64,000 nucleotides of DNA from Pseudomonas sp. RC10 (GCF_038397775.1 NZ_CP151650.1:4588001-4652000), one strand, 5' to 3'; shown: positions 35,282 through 45,687, numbered from the stretch's first letter. Numbers and translations: made by a program. The notes: generated by a model from the sequence alone, not told the origin.

Positions 35282-35962
35282 TCAAGGCGCCAAGTGCCTG
35301 GCGATCTGTTCCGCCGCGTCTTGCAGACAGGCTTCATAACTGACGCCCGCCGCCTTCAATGGCTTGAGGTCATGGTTGGCGGTGGGCAACCAATGGACGT
35401 GGATTGCGGAGGACAGTGTGTATCCCTCGACGGTTTCGCGATTGCCCAAGGCGTCGCGTTCACCCTGAACGATGAGGGTCGGGGTCTGGAGTACAGCCAG
35501 GTGCTCGACTCGCGGCTTTTCCGGTTTGCCTGCGGCGTAGAACGGGTAGCCAAGGCAGATCAACCCGTCGGGTTGCAGCTCATCGGCCAGCAGACTGGCC
35601 ATGCGACCGCCCATGGATTTGCCGCCAATGGCCAAGGTGCCACTGACGCACGCGCGGACCGCCGCATACACCTCGCGCCAGCACTCCAACAGCTTGGGTT
35701 TCGGGTTGGGCGGGCGTTTGCCACCGTAGATCCGGCGCTGGGCCATGTAGGGAAATTCAAATCGAAGCACCCCGACGCCCAACGCGGCGAGCCGCGTGGC
35801 GATGTCGTCCATGAACGCACTGTCCATCGGTGCACCGGCGCCGTGTGCCAGGATCAACGTTGCGGACGGCCCCCCTTCAACCGACGCTTGGGCATTCCAT
35901 AGCCAGCCGCGTTCGTGGGCCATTTGGGCGCAGGGGTCTGCAGTGAGTGGGGCTTTGCTCAT
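35282..35962 (-). CDS. Alpha/beta-hydrolase-fold protein (KANL3/Tex30-like)
   Basis: A 226-aa cytoplasmic hydrolase-fold protein. ILAHGAGAPMDSAFM forms the oxyanion region, GGKSMGGRMAS holds the nucleophile Ser, GERDALG the Asp and ANHDLKP the His, so the triad is complete. Such proteins are small esterase- or dienelactone-hydrolase-like enzymes of unknown substrate. The ATG at 35962 (GAGA five bases ahead) is preferred; ATG 35980 would add six residues without a ribosome binding site. It is convergent with the 158-aa gene, whose stop codon adjoins its own. Confidence 0.8.
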   Translation of the reverse strand: MSKAPLTADPCAQMAHERGWLWNAQASVEGGPSATLILAHGAGAPMDSAFMDDIATRLAALGVGVLRFEFPYMAQRRIYGGKRPPNPKPKLLECWREVYAAVRACVSGTLAIGGKSMGGRMASLLADELQPDGLICLGYPFYAAGKPEKPRVEHLAVLQTPTLIVQGERDALGNRETVEGYTLSSAIHVHWLPTANHDLKPLKAAGVSYEACLQDAAEQIARHLAP

Positions 35963-36056
35963 GGGGGTCTCGATCTGCATACGATTCGGGTGAAAGGGGT
36001 GGGATGTTAGGGGAAGATTTGGACCGATGAAACCTCACATCTACCAAAGCTTCCTG

Positions 36057-36160
36057 CGGGAGACGCCGGAGGTACGACGGCAGAGAAAGCGGTGGATCAA
36101 TCAAAAACCGGCCGTCTGTTAAGCCCCCTTCGCTGCCGTCGTGCCTCCGGCGTCTCCCAC
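36057..36160. repeat. REPIN (GCGGGAGACGCCGGAGG / GTGGGAGACGCC type)
   Basis: Left arm GGGAGACGCCGGAGGTACGA and inverted right arm CGTGCCTCCGGCGTCTCCCAC with a loop of about 60 bp. It is followed by 36161-36994, about 830 bp before ccoN with no gene I can support. That stretch must hold the ccoN promoter, but I found no ANR box (TTGAT-N4-ATCAA) in it. Confidence 0.8.
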
Positions 36161-36994
36161 GAGGTTCGTAGGTGTCGCCCTATCATTGGCAAGACACTCC
36201 GTTGTGGCGCGCCCACCTCTTGAAGATACCCACCCGCGACAGCCCCGGTTCAGCTTGCGGTACTTACCCTTTCAGAACACTTCGGCATAAAGCACCGCTG
36301 CCTTGAGCGCCCCAAACCATACGCAACCGGGCGGATTCATCGGCGTGTGAGCTTTTTGTTCGGTGCCGGTCGATCAACCGTGACGATCTCCGGCCTTGCC
36401 TGCCAGCTCGGGCCAAACATTTTTTGGGCAGCAACAAGTGCAAATGTCAGCGGCTTTTGTATACAACTTCGAAGTAGAAACGCACCTTCCACGCGCAAGG
36501 AACGCAGGGAGTGAAGCGTTTCAGCGACCTTCGAATCCGGTGATCGCTGCGCCTCGCAACGGGGCGCAGCATCCTGCCATTTCGACGCGTCGAAGTGTCG
36601 CATCCCCCTGTCTTGAGGCTTCCATCGCCGATCAAACCCGTCTAAGCTAGGCGCCACAGTGGTCCGGCGACAGCTGGCCACAGGTTTGGCGTAAGGATTG
36701 TGCACGACCGCTCAGCCCTCTTGCAGACAGACAGCGCAGCCCTGTCCGTCACCCGCAGGGTTGTATCCAATTTTCCTCCCATTCACGCGCGCTGCCTCAC
36801 CCACCTGTTCCCCGCCTTCTTCGGCCCACTTGGGCAGATCGCTTCTGCGCACGTTCGCAGAGACCTCTGTTGGAGCAACCCGACAATCGTCCCGCAGGCC
36901 CCGGATTCCGCTTCGTTGCGGCAAAGGGTCTACGCTTAAATCGACGTTGCGGTCGTTACCACACATAACAAAACCCAAACCGTGGAACCTTAGA

Positions 36995-38437
36995 ATGAGC
37001 ACTGCAATTACTCCGACTGCTTATAACTATAAGGTAGTCCGCCAGTTCGCCATCATGACGGTGGTCTGGGGCATCCTTGGCATGGGGCTCGGTGTCTTCA
37101 TCGCCTCACAACTCGTGTGGCCTGACCTGAACTTCGGTCTCGAATGGACCACGTTCGGACGCCTGCGCCCGTTGCACACCAACCTCGTGATCTTCGCCTT
37201 CGGTGGCTGCGCGCTGTTCGGCACGTCCTACTATGTCGTCCAGCGAACCTGTCAGACGCGGCTGATTTCCGACGGCATGGCGGCCTTTCACTTCTGGGGC
37301 TGGCAGGCCGTGATCGTCGGCGCCATCGTCACGCTGCCGATGGGTTACACCACCACCAAGGAATACGCCGAGCTGGAATGGCCTATCGCGATCCTGTTGG
37401 CCATTGTCTGGATCACGTATGCGCTGGTGTTCTTCGGCACTATCGTCAAGCGCAAGACCAAGCACATTTACGTCGGCAACTGGTTCTATGGCGCCTTCAT
37501 CGTGGTGACGGCGATGCTGCACATCGTCAATCACATGTCGCTGCCGGTGAGCCTGTTCAAGTCGTATTCGGCCTACTCGGGCGCCACCGACGCGATGATT
37601 CAGTGGTGGTACGGGCACAACGCCGTAGGCTTTTTCCTGACAACGGGCTTCCTCGGGATGATGTATTACTTCGTGCCGAAACAGGCCGAACGCCCGATCT
37701 ATTCCTATCGCCTGTCTATCGTCCACTTCTGGGCGCTGATCACCCTCTATATATGGGCGGGCCCGCACCATTTGCACTACACCGCCCTACCCGACTGGGC
37801 ACAATCGCTGGGCATGGTGATGTCGATCATTCTGCTGGCCCCGAGCTGGGGCGGCATGATCAACGGCATGATGACCCTCTCCGGCGCCTGGCATAAATTG
37901 CGCACTGACCCGATTTTGCGCTTCCTCGTGGTGTCGCTGGCGTTCTACGGCATGTCGACCTTCGAAGGGCCGATGATGGCGATCAAGACCGTCAACTCCC
38001 TCTCGCACTACACAGACTGGACCATCGGCCACGTGCACGCCGGGGCGCTGGGCTGGGTGGCGATGATTTCCATCGGTGCGGTTTATCACATGATCCCGCG
38101 CCTTTACGGCCGTCCGCAGATGCACAGCATCGGCTTGATCAACACCCACTTCTGGCTCGCGACGATCGGCACGGTGCTGTACATCGCCTCGATGTGGGTC
38201 AACGGCATCACTCAAGGGTTGATGTGGCGGGCGATCAACGATGACGGCACGCTCACCTACTCCTTCGTCGAAGCGCTGCAAGCCAGCCATCCGGGCTACA
38301 TCGTGCGCGCGCTGGGCGGGGCGTTCTTCGCCAGTGGCATGCTGTTCATGGCCTATAACGTGTTCCGCACCGTGCGAGCCTCGAACGCCGAAGAAGCCGA
38401 CGCCGCCACCCAGATCGCTGTCGTGGGAGCGCACTGA
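36995..38437 (+). CDS. ccoN: Cytochrome cbb3 oxidase catalytic subunit CcoN
   Basis: A 480-aa heme-copper oxidase subunit I of the C-type (cbb3) with 12 or more membrane helices. The CuB region reads [17 protein letters not shown], and further heme-ligand histidines lie in [12 protein letters not shown] near residue 60 and in [13 protein letters not shown]. It reduces O2 to water with high affinity. The ATG at 36995 gives the standard N-terminus; the frame is open upstream to 36698 but encodes nothing oxidase-like. First gene of ccoNOQP, overlapping ccoO by one base. The long, apparently ANR-box-free leader fits the constitutive cco-1 type operon of Pseudomonas. Confidence 0.97.
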   Translation: MSTAITPTAYNYKVVRQFAIMTVVWGILGMGLGVFIASQLVWPDLNFGLEWTTFGRLRPLHTNLVIFAFGGCALFGTSYYVVQRTCQTRLISDGMAAFHFWGWQAVIVGAIVTLPMGYTTTKEYAELEWPIAILLAIVWITYALVFFGTIVKRKTKHIYVGNWFYGAFIVVTAMLHIVNHMSLPVSLFKSYSAYSGATDAMIQWWYGHNAVGFFLTTGFLGMMYYFVPKQAERPIYSYRLSIVHFWALITLYIWAGPHHLHYTALPDWAQSLGMVMSIILLAPSWGGMINGMMTLSGAWHKLRTDPILRFLVVSLAFYGMSTFEGPMMAIKTVNSLSHYTDWTIGHVHAGALGWVAMISIGAVYHMIPRLYGRPQMHSIGLINTHFWLATIGTVLYIASMWVNGITQGLMWRAINDDGTLTYSFVEALQASHPGYIVRALGGAFFASGMLFMAYNVFRTVRASNAEEADAATQIAVVGAH

Positions 38438-39048
38438 TGATCAAGCACGAAGCACTCGAAAAGAACATCGGTCTGCTGGCGATTTTCATGGTCATCGCAG
38501 TGGCGGTGGGCGGTCTGACGCAGATCGTGCCGCTGTTTTTTCAGGATGTCACCAACCAGCCGGTCGAAGGCATGAAGCCGCGCCCGGCGCTGGAAGTCGA
38601 AGGCCGGGACGTGTTCATCGCCAACGGCTGTGTCGGCTGTCACTCGCAGATGATCCGGCCGTTCCGCGCTGAAACCGAACGCTACGGCCATTATTCGGTG
38701 GCGGGCGAAAGCGTCTGGGATCACCCGTTCCTGTGGGGCTCAAAACGCACCGGGCCGGACCTGGCCCGCGTCGGCGGCCGCTACTCCGATGACTGGCACC
38801 GCGCGCATTTGTACAACCCGCGCAACGTGGTGCCGGAGTCGATCATGCCGGCCTACCCCTTCCTCGTGGAAAACAGGCTGGACGGCAAGTTGACCGGTCG
38901 CAAGCTGGAGGTCCTGCGCAGCCTTGGCGTGCCGTACACCGACGCGGACATCGCCGGTGCCGCCGACGCAGTGAAAGGCAAAACCGAAATGGACGCGCTG
39001 GTGGCCTACCTGCAAGGCCTCGGTACTGTCATCAAGAGCAAACGGTGA
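38437..39048 (+). CDS. ccoO: Cytochrome cbb3 oxidase monoheme subunit CcoO
   Basis: A 203-aa membrane-anchored cytochrome c. One N-terminal transmembrane helix (about 9-30) is followed by a periplasmic domain with the single heme motif CVGCH at 65-69 and the distal-Met region [10 protein letters not shown]. It passes electrons from CcoP to CcoN. The start overlaps the ccoN stop (TGATG), so the two are translationally coupled. Length is standard. Confidence 0.97.
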   Translation: MIKHEALEKNIGLLAIFMVIAVAVGGLTQIVPLFFQDVTNQPVEGMKPRPALEVEGRDVFIANGCVGCHSQMIRPFRAETERYGHYSVAGESVWDHPFLWGSKRTGPDLARVGGRYSDDWHRAHLYNPRNVVPESIMPAYPFLVENRLDGKLTGRKLEVLRSLGVPYTDADIAGAADAVKGKTEMDALVAYLQGLGTVIKSKR

Positions 39049-39053
39049 TCGCC

Positions 39054-39245
39054 ATGGATATCGGAATGATTCGAGGTCTGGGCACCGTCGTGGTGATGGT
39101 GGCCTTCATCGGTCTCGCGCTGTGGGTGTTCAGCCCCCGCCGCAAGGCCGAATTCGACGACGCGACCCTGCTGCCCTTTGCCGATGACCCCGAGGCCATC
39201 GCGCAACTGAAAAAAGCGAAAGCCTCCAGGAGCCACACAGAATGA
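39054..39245 (+). CDS. ccoQ: Cytochrome cbb3 oxidase small subunit CcoQ
   Basis: A 63-aa protein with one membrane helix (about 6-26, [19 protein letters not shown]) followed by a charged cytoplasmic tail with [11 protein letters not shown], the usual CcoQ pattern. It stabilises the assembled oxidase. The ATG at 39054 lies six bases after the ccoO stop; an in-frame GTG at 39045 overlaps ccoO and is less likely. Its stop overlaps the ccoP start by four bases (ATGA). Confidence 0.92.
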   Translation: MDIGMIRGLGTVVVMVAFIGLALWVFSPRRKAEFDDATLLPFADDPEAIAQLKKAKASRSHTE

Positions 39246-40222
39246 CTACGTTTTGGAGCCTCTACGTCACGGTCCTGACGCTGGGCACGATTTTTTGCCT
39301 GACCTGGCTGCTGCTGGCGACCCGCAGGGGCCAGCGCGCCGACACCACCGACGAGACCGTCGGCCACTCGTTCGACGGCATCGAGGAGTACGACAACCCG
39401 CTGCCCAAGTGGTGGTTCATGCTCTTTGTCGGCACCATCATCTTTGCGCTGGGCTATCTGGCGTTGTACCCCGGCCTTGGCAACTGGACCGGCCTGCTGC
39501 CGGGCTACAACTACGCCGACAACGACAAGCAGATCGCTTTCTCGGACGGCAAGACCGGCTGGACCGGTGTACACGAATGGGAGAAGGAAATGGCCCGTTC
39601 GGACGCGCGTTTCGGGCCGATCTTTGCCAAGTTCGCCGCGATGCCCATCGAAGACGTCGCCAAAGACCCGCAAGCGCTGAAAATGGGCGGTCGCCTGTTT
39701 GCTTCCAACTGCTCGGTCTGCCACGGTTCCGACGCGAAAGGCGCCTACGGCTTCCCTAACCTGACCGACGCCGACTGGCGCTGGGGCGGCGATGCGCAGA
39801 CCATCAAGACCACCATCATGGGCGGTCGCCACGCGGTGATGCCGGCGTGGGGTGAAGTCGTCGGCGACCAGGGCGTGCGGGATGTCTCGGCGTTCGTGCT
39901 GACCCGACTGGACGGCCGCAAGCTGCCCGACGACGCCAAGGCCGACCCGGTCGCCGGGCAAAAAATCTTCGCCGCCAACTGCGTCGCCTGCCACGGCCCC
40001 GAAGGCAAAGGCACCGCCGCCATGGGCGCCCCCGACCTGACCCACCCTGGCGCGTTCATCTACGGATCGAGCTTCGCGCAGTTGCAACAGACGATTCGGT
40101 ACGGGCGTCAAGGGCAGATGCCTGCGCAGGAATTGCTGCAAGGGAACGACAAGGTGCATTTGCTGGCGGCGTATGTGTATAGCCTTTCTCATGGGGAGAA
40201 GGCAGCGGATTCGCGGGAGTGA
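39242..40222 (+). CDS. ccoP: Cytochrome cbb3 oxidase diheme subunit CcoP
   Basis: A 326-aa diheme cytochrome c. Two membrane helices (about 6-26 and 57-76) precede a periplasmic domain with heme motifs CSVCH at 157-161 and CVACH at 247-251. It accepts electrons from soluble cytochrome c. It ends the ccoNOQP operon. In P. aeruginosa ccoG follows the corresponding ccoP; here a toxin-antitoxin pair intervenes. Confidence 0.96.
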   Translation: MTTFWSLYVTVLTLGTIFCLTWLLLATRRGQRADTTDETVGHSFDGIEEYDNPLPKWWFMLFVGTIIFALGYLALYPGLGNWTGLLPGYNYADNDKQIAFSDGKTGWTGVHEWEKEMARSDARFGPIFAKFAAMPIEDVAKDPQALKMGGRLFASNCSVCHGSDAKGAYGFPNLTDADWRWGGDAQTIKTTIMGGRHAVMPAWGEVVGDQGVRDVSAFVLTRLDGRKLPDDAKADPVAGQKIFAANCVACHGPEGKGTAAMGAPDLTHPGAFIYGSSFAQLQQTIRYGRQGQMPAQELLQGNDKVHLLAAYVYSLSHGEKAADSRE

Positions 40223-40369
40223 GGAATGGGAAAGATAGGCCCGCACTGTGGGCTGGCGGGGTCCTTCCTGGTTACATATTGACGATTGAGTGAGGCACAC
40301 AAGTGGCTTAGGATGCGAAATCACTTAGCGTAGCAACGTAACTACATCAGATATAAAGCAGGTGCCCCC

Positions 40370-40621
40370 ATGATCACTACGATTTCCAGCCGCGAATTCA
40401 ATCAAGACACCAGTGGCGCAAAAAAGGCGACTAAAGAAGGGCCGGTTTTCATCACCGATCGCGGTCGGCCAGCGCACGTACTGCTGACGATTGAGGATTA
40501 TCAAAAGCTTACTGGCGGATCGGTCAGCATCGTCGATTTGCTCGCAATGCCCGGCATCGAAGACATCGATTTCCATCCGAAACGTGCCGTTATCACGCCC
40601 CGAGACGTGGACCTTTCCTGA
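40370..40621 (+). CDS. Type II antitoxin, Phd/YefM family
   Basis: An 83-aa antitoxin. The N-terminal Phd fold is clear: ISSREFNQDTSGAKKATKEGPVFITDRGRPAHVLLTIEDYQKLTG, the usual DNA-binding and dimerisation half. The C-terminal tail (VDLLAMPGIEDIDFHPKRA) would wrap the toxin. Stop and next start overlap in TGATG, the usual coupling in such pairs. As in other Phd modules the antitoxin, with toxin, probably represses its own promoter in 40223-40369. Confidence 0.9.
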   Translation: MITTISSREFNQDTSGAKKATKEGPVFITDRGRPAHVLLTIEDYQKLTGGSVSIVDLLAMPGIEDIDFHPKRAVITPRDVDLS

Positions 40622-41073
40622 TGTATCTGCTCGACACCAACGTGGTGTCCGAACTCAGGAAAAATCACAAGGCGGCGCCGAGCGTGCGCAGGTGGGCGGA
40701 CCGAACGCCCGCCGCAAGCCTCTATCTCTCTTCAATTACCGTGCTTGAACTGGAGACAGGCATTCTAAGACTGGAACGACATGATTCAACGCAATCGGCA
40801 CTGCTGAGGACCTGGCTTGATCATCACGTACTGCCTGCATTTTCGGGACGAATCTTGCCCGTTGACGCCGCGGTGGCCCTGAAATGCGCCCGGTTGCACG
40901 TTCCAGATCCGCGCAGTGAGTACGATGCCATGATCGCTGCCACGGCATTGGTTCACGGTATGACAGTGGTGACCCGAAACACCGCTGATTTTTCAGGCAG
41001 CGGCGTGAGGGTGATCAATCCGTGGGTCAGTCAGCTGAATGAAACACCTGCCCCCTACGGTATAGAGGGCTGA
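40621..41073 (+). CDS. vapC: Type II toxin, PIN-domain ribonuclease (VapC/FitB-like)
   Basis: A 150-aa PIN-domain toxin. The acidic metal-binding residues are in place: Asp in MYLLDTNVVSEL, Glu in VLELETGIL, Asp in SEYDAMIAATAL, and the last position in VVTRNTADF. VapC toxins cut initiator tRNA or rRNA; FitB-type ones are similar. It is translationally coupled to the antitoxin. Insertion between ccoP and ccoG separates two blocks of the cbb3 gene set. Confidence 0.9.
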   Translation: MYLLDTNVVSELRKNHKAAPSVRRWADRTPAASLYLSSITVLELETGILRLERHDSTQSALLRTWLDHHVLPAFSGRILPVDAAVALKCARLHVPDPRSEYDAMIAATALVHGMTVVTRNTADFSGSGVRVINPWVSQLNETPAPYGIEG

Positions 41074-41250
41074 CCAGTAACCATCAACCCATGCGCCCAC
41101 CACCTTCGGGCAAAACAGACCGTGCAGGTGGCCCCGTCGACTAAAATCACCGGGAAAGAGGCACCGCTTGAACACCACCAACGACCCCGACCGGCACGCA
41201 CTGGCCGGGGCAATTTCCCCGCCGTGGGACGCTTTGATGAGCACATGCCA

Positions 41251-42660
41251 ATGAGCAATCAGATTCCGGTCCACAACGTCACGCCGCCCTCAAAGAGCGA
41301 GGACGTTGACCTTTACGCCTCCCGGGAGAAGATCTACACCCGGGCGTTCACCGGCGTGTTTCGCAACCTGCGGATTGGCGGGGGCGTTGTGCTGTTTCTG
41401 TTGTATTTCGGCACGGTCTGGCTCAACTGGGGCGGTCATCAGGCGGTGTGGTGGAACCTGCCGGAGCGCAAGTTCTACATCTTCGGCGCGACCTTCTGGC
41501 CACAGGATTTCATCCTGCTCTCCGGCATTCTGATCGTCAGCGCCTTTGGGCTCTTCTTTATTACAGTGTTCGCCGGACGCGTCTGGTGCGGCTACACCTG
41601 CCCGCAAAGCGTCTGGACGTGGATTTTCATGTGGTGCGAAAAGGTCACCGAGGGCGACCGCAATCAGCGTATGAAGCTGGACAAGGCCCCAATGAGCGCC
41701 AGCAAGTTCAGTCGCAAGTTCGCCAAGCACGGTCTGTGGTTATTGATAGGCCTGGTCACCGGCCTGACCTTCGTCGGCTACTTCACCCCTATTCGCGAAC
41801 TGGCCGTTGAGTTTTTCACCGGGCAGGCCGACGGCTGGTCGTATTTCTGGGTCTGCTTTTTCACCCTCGCCACCTACGGCAACGCGGGTTGGCTGCGGGA
41901 ACAGGTGTGCATTTACATGTGCCCCTACGCGCGTTTTCAAAGCGTGATGTTCGACAAAGACACCCTGATCGTCTCCTACGACCCACGTCGCGGCGAGAAA
42001 CGTGGCCCGCGTAAAAAGGACGTGGACTACAAGGCGCAGGGACTGGGCGACTGCATCGACTGCACGATGTGCGTTCAGGTCTGCCCCACCGGCATCGACA
42101 TCCGCGACGGTTTGCAGATCGAGTGCATCGGCTGCGCGGCGTGCATCGACGCCTGCGACACGATCATGGACAAGATGAGCTACCCTCGCGGCCTCATCAG
42201 CTACACCACCGAACACAACCTCTCCGGGCAGGTCACGCATAAACTGCGACCGCGTCTGATCGGCTACGCAGTCGTGCTGCTGGTGATGATCGGCGTGCTG
42301 ACCGGCGCGTTTTTCATGCGCTCGCTGGTGGGCTTCGACGTCAGCAAGGATCGCGTGCTGTACCGCGAGAACGCCGAAGGCCGGATCGAGAACGTCTACA
42401 GCCTCAAAGTGATGAACAAGGATCAGGTCGATCACACCTACGTGCTGGACGCCACGGGTCTGCCGGACCTCAAGCTGCAAGGCCGTCGCGAGATCAAGGT
42501 GCCAGCGGGAGACATCTACACCCAGCCGGTGGAGCTGTCGGTGGCGCCCGAACGCCTGCCGTCGAGCACCAACGACATCACGTTCATTCTGAAAGACATT
42601 GAAAACAGCGGCACCGAAGTTCAGGCCAAGAGCCGGTTCATCGGCCCACACGTTCGTTGA
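41251..42660 (+). CDS. ccoG: Cytochrome cbb3 maturation ferredoxin-like protein CcoG
   Basis: A 469-aa membrane protein with about five membrane helices and two [4Fe-4S] ferredoxin motifs, CIDCTMCVQVCP and CIGCAACIDACD. It also has the CGYTCPQSVWTW segment. CcoG reduces Cu(II) to Cu(I) for assembly of the cbb3 CuB centre. A C-terminal FixG Ig-like domain closes the protein. ATG 41251 (MSNQIPVHNV) gives the standard start; the frame is open to 41122 and includes ATG 41245. First gene of ccoGHIS. Confidence 0.94.
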   Translation: MSNQIPVHNVTPPSKSEDVDLYASREKIYTRAFTGVFRNLRIGGGVVLFLLYFGTVWLNWGGHQAVWWNLPERKFYIFGATFWPQDFILLSGILIVSAFGLFFITVFAGRVWCGYTCPQSVWTWIFMWCEKVTEGDRNQRMKLDKAPMSASKFSRKFAKHGLWLLIGLVTGLTFVGYFTPIRELAVEFFTGQADGWSYFWVCFFTLATYGNAGWLREQVCIYMCPYARFQSVMFDKDTLIVSYDPRRGEKRGPRKKDVDYKAQGLGDCIDCTMCVQVCPTGIDIRDGLQIECIGCAACIDACDTIMDKMSYPRGLISYTTEHNLSGQVTHKLRPRLIGYAVVLLVMIGVLTGAFFMRSLVGFDVSKDRVLYRENAEGRIENVYSLKVMNKDQVDHTYVLDATGLPDLKLQGRREIKVPAGDIYTQPVELSVAPERLPSSTNDITFILKDIENSGTEVQAKSRFIGPHVR

Positions 42661-42672
42661 GAGACGTCAGAC

Positions 42673-43212
42673 ATGACCGCAGCAACCGCTTCAAGCCCGT
42701 GGTACAAGCACCTTTGGCCATGGATTCTCATCGGCATTCTGGCGTGCTCGGTCACCCTCACACTCTCGATGGTGACGATTGCCGTGACCCATCCGGACAA
42801 CCTCGTCAGCGACAATTATTACGAAGCGGGCAAAGGCATCAACCGCTCGCTGGACCGCGAGCTGTTCGCGCAAAACCTGAAGCTGCGCGCCACCGTGAGT
42901 CTCGATGACGTGACTGGCGAGACGAGCCTGCGCCTGACCGGCAACAGCCAGCCGGAAACGCTGGTGCTCAATCTGATCTCCCCGACCCAACCGGAAAAAG
43001 ACCGCAAGATCGTGCTGGCACGGGTCGCGGCCGAGCCAGGTCGTTACGTCGGACAGCTCAGCGACCGGGTGGAAGGGCGGCGTTTCGTTGAGCTGCTAGG
43101 GGTGGAAAACAGCCAGACCTGGCGCCTGTTCGAAGAAGAAGCCATCACCCGCGACAAGGACCTGATTCTGGGCGACGAGCCGATTCAGGGTGCCGAAGCG
43201 CCGAAGAAGTGA
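42673..43212 (+). CDS. ccoH: Cytochrome cbb3 assembly protein CcoH/FixH
   Basis: A 179-aa protein with one N-terminal membrane helix (about 15-40, WPWILIGILACSVTLTLSMVTIAV) and a periplasmic FixH domain including HPDNLVSDNYYEAGKGIN. It stabilises assembly intermediates of the oxidase. It starts 12 bp after ccoG; the ccoI start follows its stop within five bases. Confidence 0.92.
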   Translation: MTAATASSPWYKHLWPWILIGILACSVTLTLSMVTIAVTHPDNLVSDNYYEAGKGINRSLDRELFAQNLKLRATVSLDDVTGETSLRLTGNSQPETLVLNLISPTQPEKDRKIVLARVAAEPGRYVGQLSDRVEGRRFVELLGVENSQTWRLFEEEAITRDKDLILGDEPIQGAEAPKK

Positions 43213-43216
43213 TGAC

Positions 43217-45670
43217 GTGAACGCGCCCATTCCCTGCTACCACTGCGCCCTTCCCGTCCCCCGTGGCGGCCGTTTCAATGCGGTCGTGCTCGGTGAAACC
43301 CGGGCATTCTGTTGCCCTGGTTGCCAGGCCGTGGCGCAGGCCATCGTCGAGGGCGGGCTGGAAAGTTACTACAGCCATCGCAGCGAAGCCTCGACCAACC
43401 CTCAGACGTTGCCCACGCAATGGGCGGACGAGCAGGCGCTCTACGACCGTCCCGACGTGCAGGCGCCGTTCGTGCATCACGCCGAAGATGTGGCCGAGAC
43501 CACGCTGCTGATCGAAGGCATCAGTTGTGCCGCGTGCGGCTGGTTGATCGAGCGTCATTTGCGCGCCCTCCCCGCCATGGTCGAGGCGCGGCTGAACCTG
43601 TCCAACCATCGTCTGCACCTGCGCTGGAACGACAGCGACTTGCCATTGAGTCAGGTCATGAACGAAGTGCGCAGCATCGGTTACGCCGCTCACCCCTATC
43701 AGGCGGATCAAGCCACCGAGCGGCTTGCACAAGAGAACCGTCGCAGCCTGCGCCAGCTGGGCGTCGCGGGCCTGCTGTGGTTTCAGGCGATGATGGCGAC
43801 CATGGCCACCTGGCCGGAATTCAACATCGACCTCAGCCCCGAGATGCACACCATCCTGCGTTGGGTGGCGATGTTTCTGACGACGCCCATCGTTTTTTAC
43901 AGCTGCGTGCCGTTCTTCAAAGGGGCCCTGCGCGACCTGCGTACGCGTCATCTGACCATGGACGTCTCTGTGTCGCTGGCGATTGGCATGGCCTACGTCG
44001 CCGGGATCTGGACGGCGATCACCGGGGTCGGCGAGCTGTACTTCGACGCGGTGGGGATGTTCGCGTTGTTCTTGCTCGCAGGGCGCTACCTGGAGCGCCG
44101 GGCCCGGGAACGCACGGCCGCCGCGACCGCGCAACTGGTCAATCTGCTGCCCACCTCCTGTCTGCGTCTCGATAAAGATGGCCAGAGCGAGCGTGTTTTG
44201 CTCAGCGAATTGCGGCTTAACGACCGTGTTTTGGTGCACCCTGGCGCCGTGCTGCCAGCGGACGGGCGCATCGTGGACGGGCAATCGAGCATCGATGAAT
44301 CCGTGCTCACCGGGGAATACCTGCCTCAGTCGCGACAGACAGGCGATGCTGTCACCGCAGGGACGCTGAACGTCGAGAGCCCGCTGACCGTTGAAGTCCT
44401 CGCGCTGGGCCATGACACGCGGCTGTCGGCCATCGTTCGCCTTCTGGATCGAGCGCAATCGGAAAAGCCCCGAACGGCGCAGATCGCCGACCGCGCCGCG
44501 CAATGGTTTCTGTTGATTTCGCTGGTGCTCGCCGCAGGCATCGGCCTGCTCTGGTGGCAGCTGGACCCACAACGGGCGTTCTGGATCGTGCTGGCGATGT
44601 TGGTCGCGACCTGCCCTTGCGCGTTGTCGCTGGCAACGCCCACTGCGCTGACCACCGCCACCGGCACACTGCACAGCCTGGGCCTGCTGCTGACCCGAGG
44701 CCATGTGCTCGAAGGGCTGAATCGTATCGACACCGTGATCTTCGACAAAACCGGCACCCTCACCGAAGGACGCCTGACCTTGCGGGCGATTCACCCACTG
44801 GGGACGCTGAGCAGCGACGATTGCTTGTGCCTGGCGGCAGCGTTGGAAGGCCACTCCGAACACCCTATCGCCCGTGCGTTTGGCATGGCGCCGATGGCCG
44901 CCGAACAGGTGATCAATACGCCTGGTCTGGGTTTGGAAGGCAGGGTGGAAGGCCGCCGCTTGCGAATCGGCGAACCGGGCTTCGTCTGCGAGCTGAACGG
45001 TAACGCAGTGCCCAGGATGCCCGATGAACCCGGCCAGTGGCTGCTCTTGGGCGATGAGCAGCAGGCGTTGGCGTGGCTGGTGCTCGACGACCGTCTGCGC
45101 GATGACGCGGCGTCATTGATCAACGCGTGCAAACAGCGCGGATGGAAAACGCTGCTGCTCTCGGGTGACAGCTCACCAATGGTCGCGAGTGTCGCGGCTC
45201 AACTGAACATCGACGAGGCCCATGGCAGCCTGCGCCCGGATGACAAGCTGCGCATGCTTCATCAACTCAGGACCGAGGGCCGAACCGTATTGATGCTGGG
45301 TGACGGGGTCAACGACGTGCCAGTGCTGGCGGCCGCGAACATCAGCGTGGCGATGGGTTCGGCCACCGACCTGGCGAAAACCAGCGCCGACGCAGTGTTG
45401 CTGTCCAACCGTTTGCAGGCGTTGGTGCAAGCGTTCGATCTCGCACGGCGCACCCGGCGCATCATCCTTGAAAATCTGATCTGGGCCGCTGTGTACAATG
45501 GCGTCATGCTGCCCTTCGCGGCGCTCGGCTGGATCACCCCGTTGTGGGCGGCGGCGGGCATGTCAGTCAGTTCGTTGATTGTCGTGCTGAACGCGCTGCG
45601 TCTGACGCGGATGAAGGCCAGCGATGCCGCGCCCTCCCTGACGGGCCGTCAACGCCCGTTGCCTGTGTAG
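43217..45670 (+). CDS. ccoI: Copper-exporting P1B-type ATPase CcoI/FixI
   Basis: An 817-aa P-type ATPase that moves Cu(I) across the inner membrane for insertion into the cbb3 oxidase. The N-terminus carries YHCALPVP and CCPGCQ. An HMA domain follows with GISCAACGW, then membrane helices, the transport motif CPCALSLATP, the phosphorylation site DKTGTLTEG and the hinge GDGVNDVPV. A GTG start at 43217 is inferred from the usual N-terminus (short leader before CYHCALP). Overlap or near-overlap with ccoH suggests coupled translation. Confidence 0.95.
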   Translation: MNAPIPCYHCALPVPRGGRFNAVVLGETRAFCCPGCQAVAQAIVEGGLESYYSHRSEASTNPQTLPTQWADEQALYDRPDVQAPFVHHAEDVAETTLLIEGISCAACGWLIERHLRALPAMVEARLNLSNHRLHLRWNDSDLPLSQVMNEVRSIGYAAHPYQADQATERLAQENRRSLRQLGVAGLLWFQAMMATMATWPEFNIDLSPEMHTILRWVAMFLTTPIVFYSCVPFFKGALRDLRTRHLTMDVSVSLAIGMAYVAGIWTAITGVGELYFDAVGMFALFLLAGRYLERRARERTAAATAQLVNLLPTSCLRLDKDGQSERVLLSELRLNDRVLVHPGAVLPADGRIVDGQSSIDESVLTGEYLPQSRQTGDAVTAGTLNVESPLTVEVLALGHDTRLSAIVRLLDRAQSEKPRTAQIADRAAQWFLLISLVLAAGIGLLWWQLDPQRAFWIVLAMLVATCPCALSLATPTALTTATGTLHSLGLLLTRGHVLEGLNRIDTVIFDKTGTLTEGRLTLRAIHPLGTLSSDDCLCLAAALEGHSEHPIARAFGMAPMAAEQVINTPGLGLEGRVEGRRLRIGEPGFVCELNGNAVPRMPDEPGQWLLLGDEQQALAWLVLDDRLRDDAASLINACKQRGWKTLLLSGDSSPMVASVAAQLNIDEAHGSLRPDDKLRMLHQLRTEGRTVLMLGDGVNDVPVLAAANISVAMGSATDLAKTSADAVLLSNRLQALVQAFDLARRTRRIILENLIWAAVYNGVMLPFAALGWITPLWAAAGMSVSSLIVVLNALRLTRMKASDAAPSLTGRQRPLPV

Positions 45671-45687
45671 CGAATTCCGGAGGTCCG

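Noticed and set aside
36396..36650. 84-codon frame in the ccoN leader
   Set aside because: No ribosome binding site and no recognisable protein features. Kept only as part of the unexplained gap.
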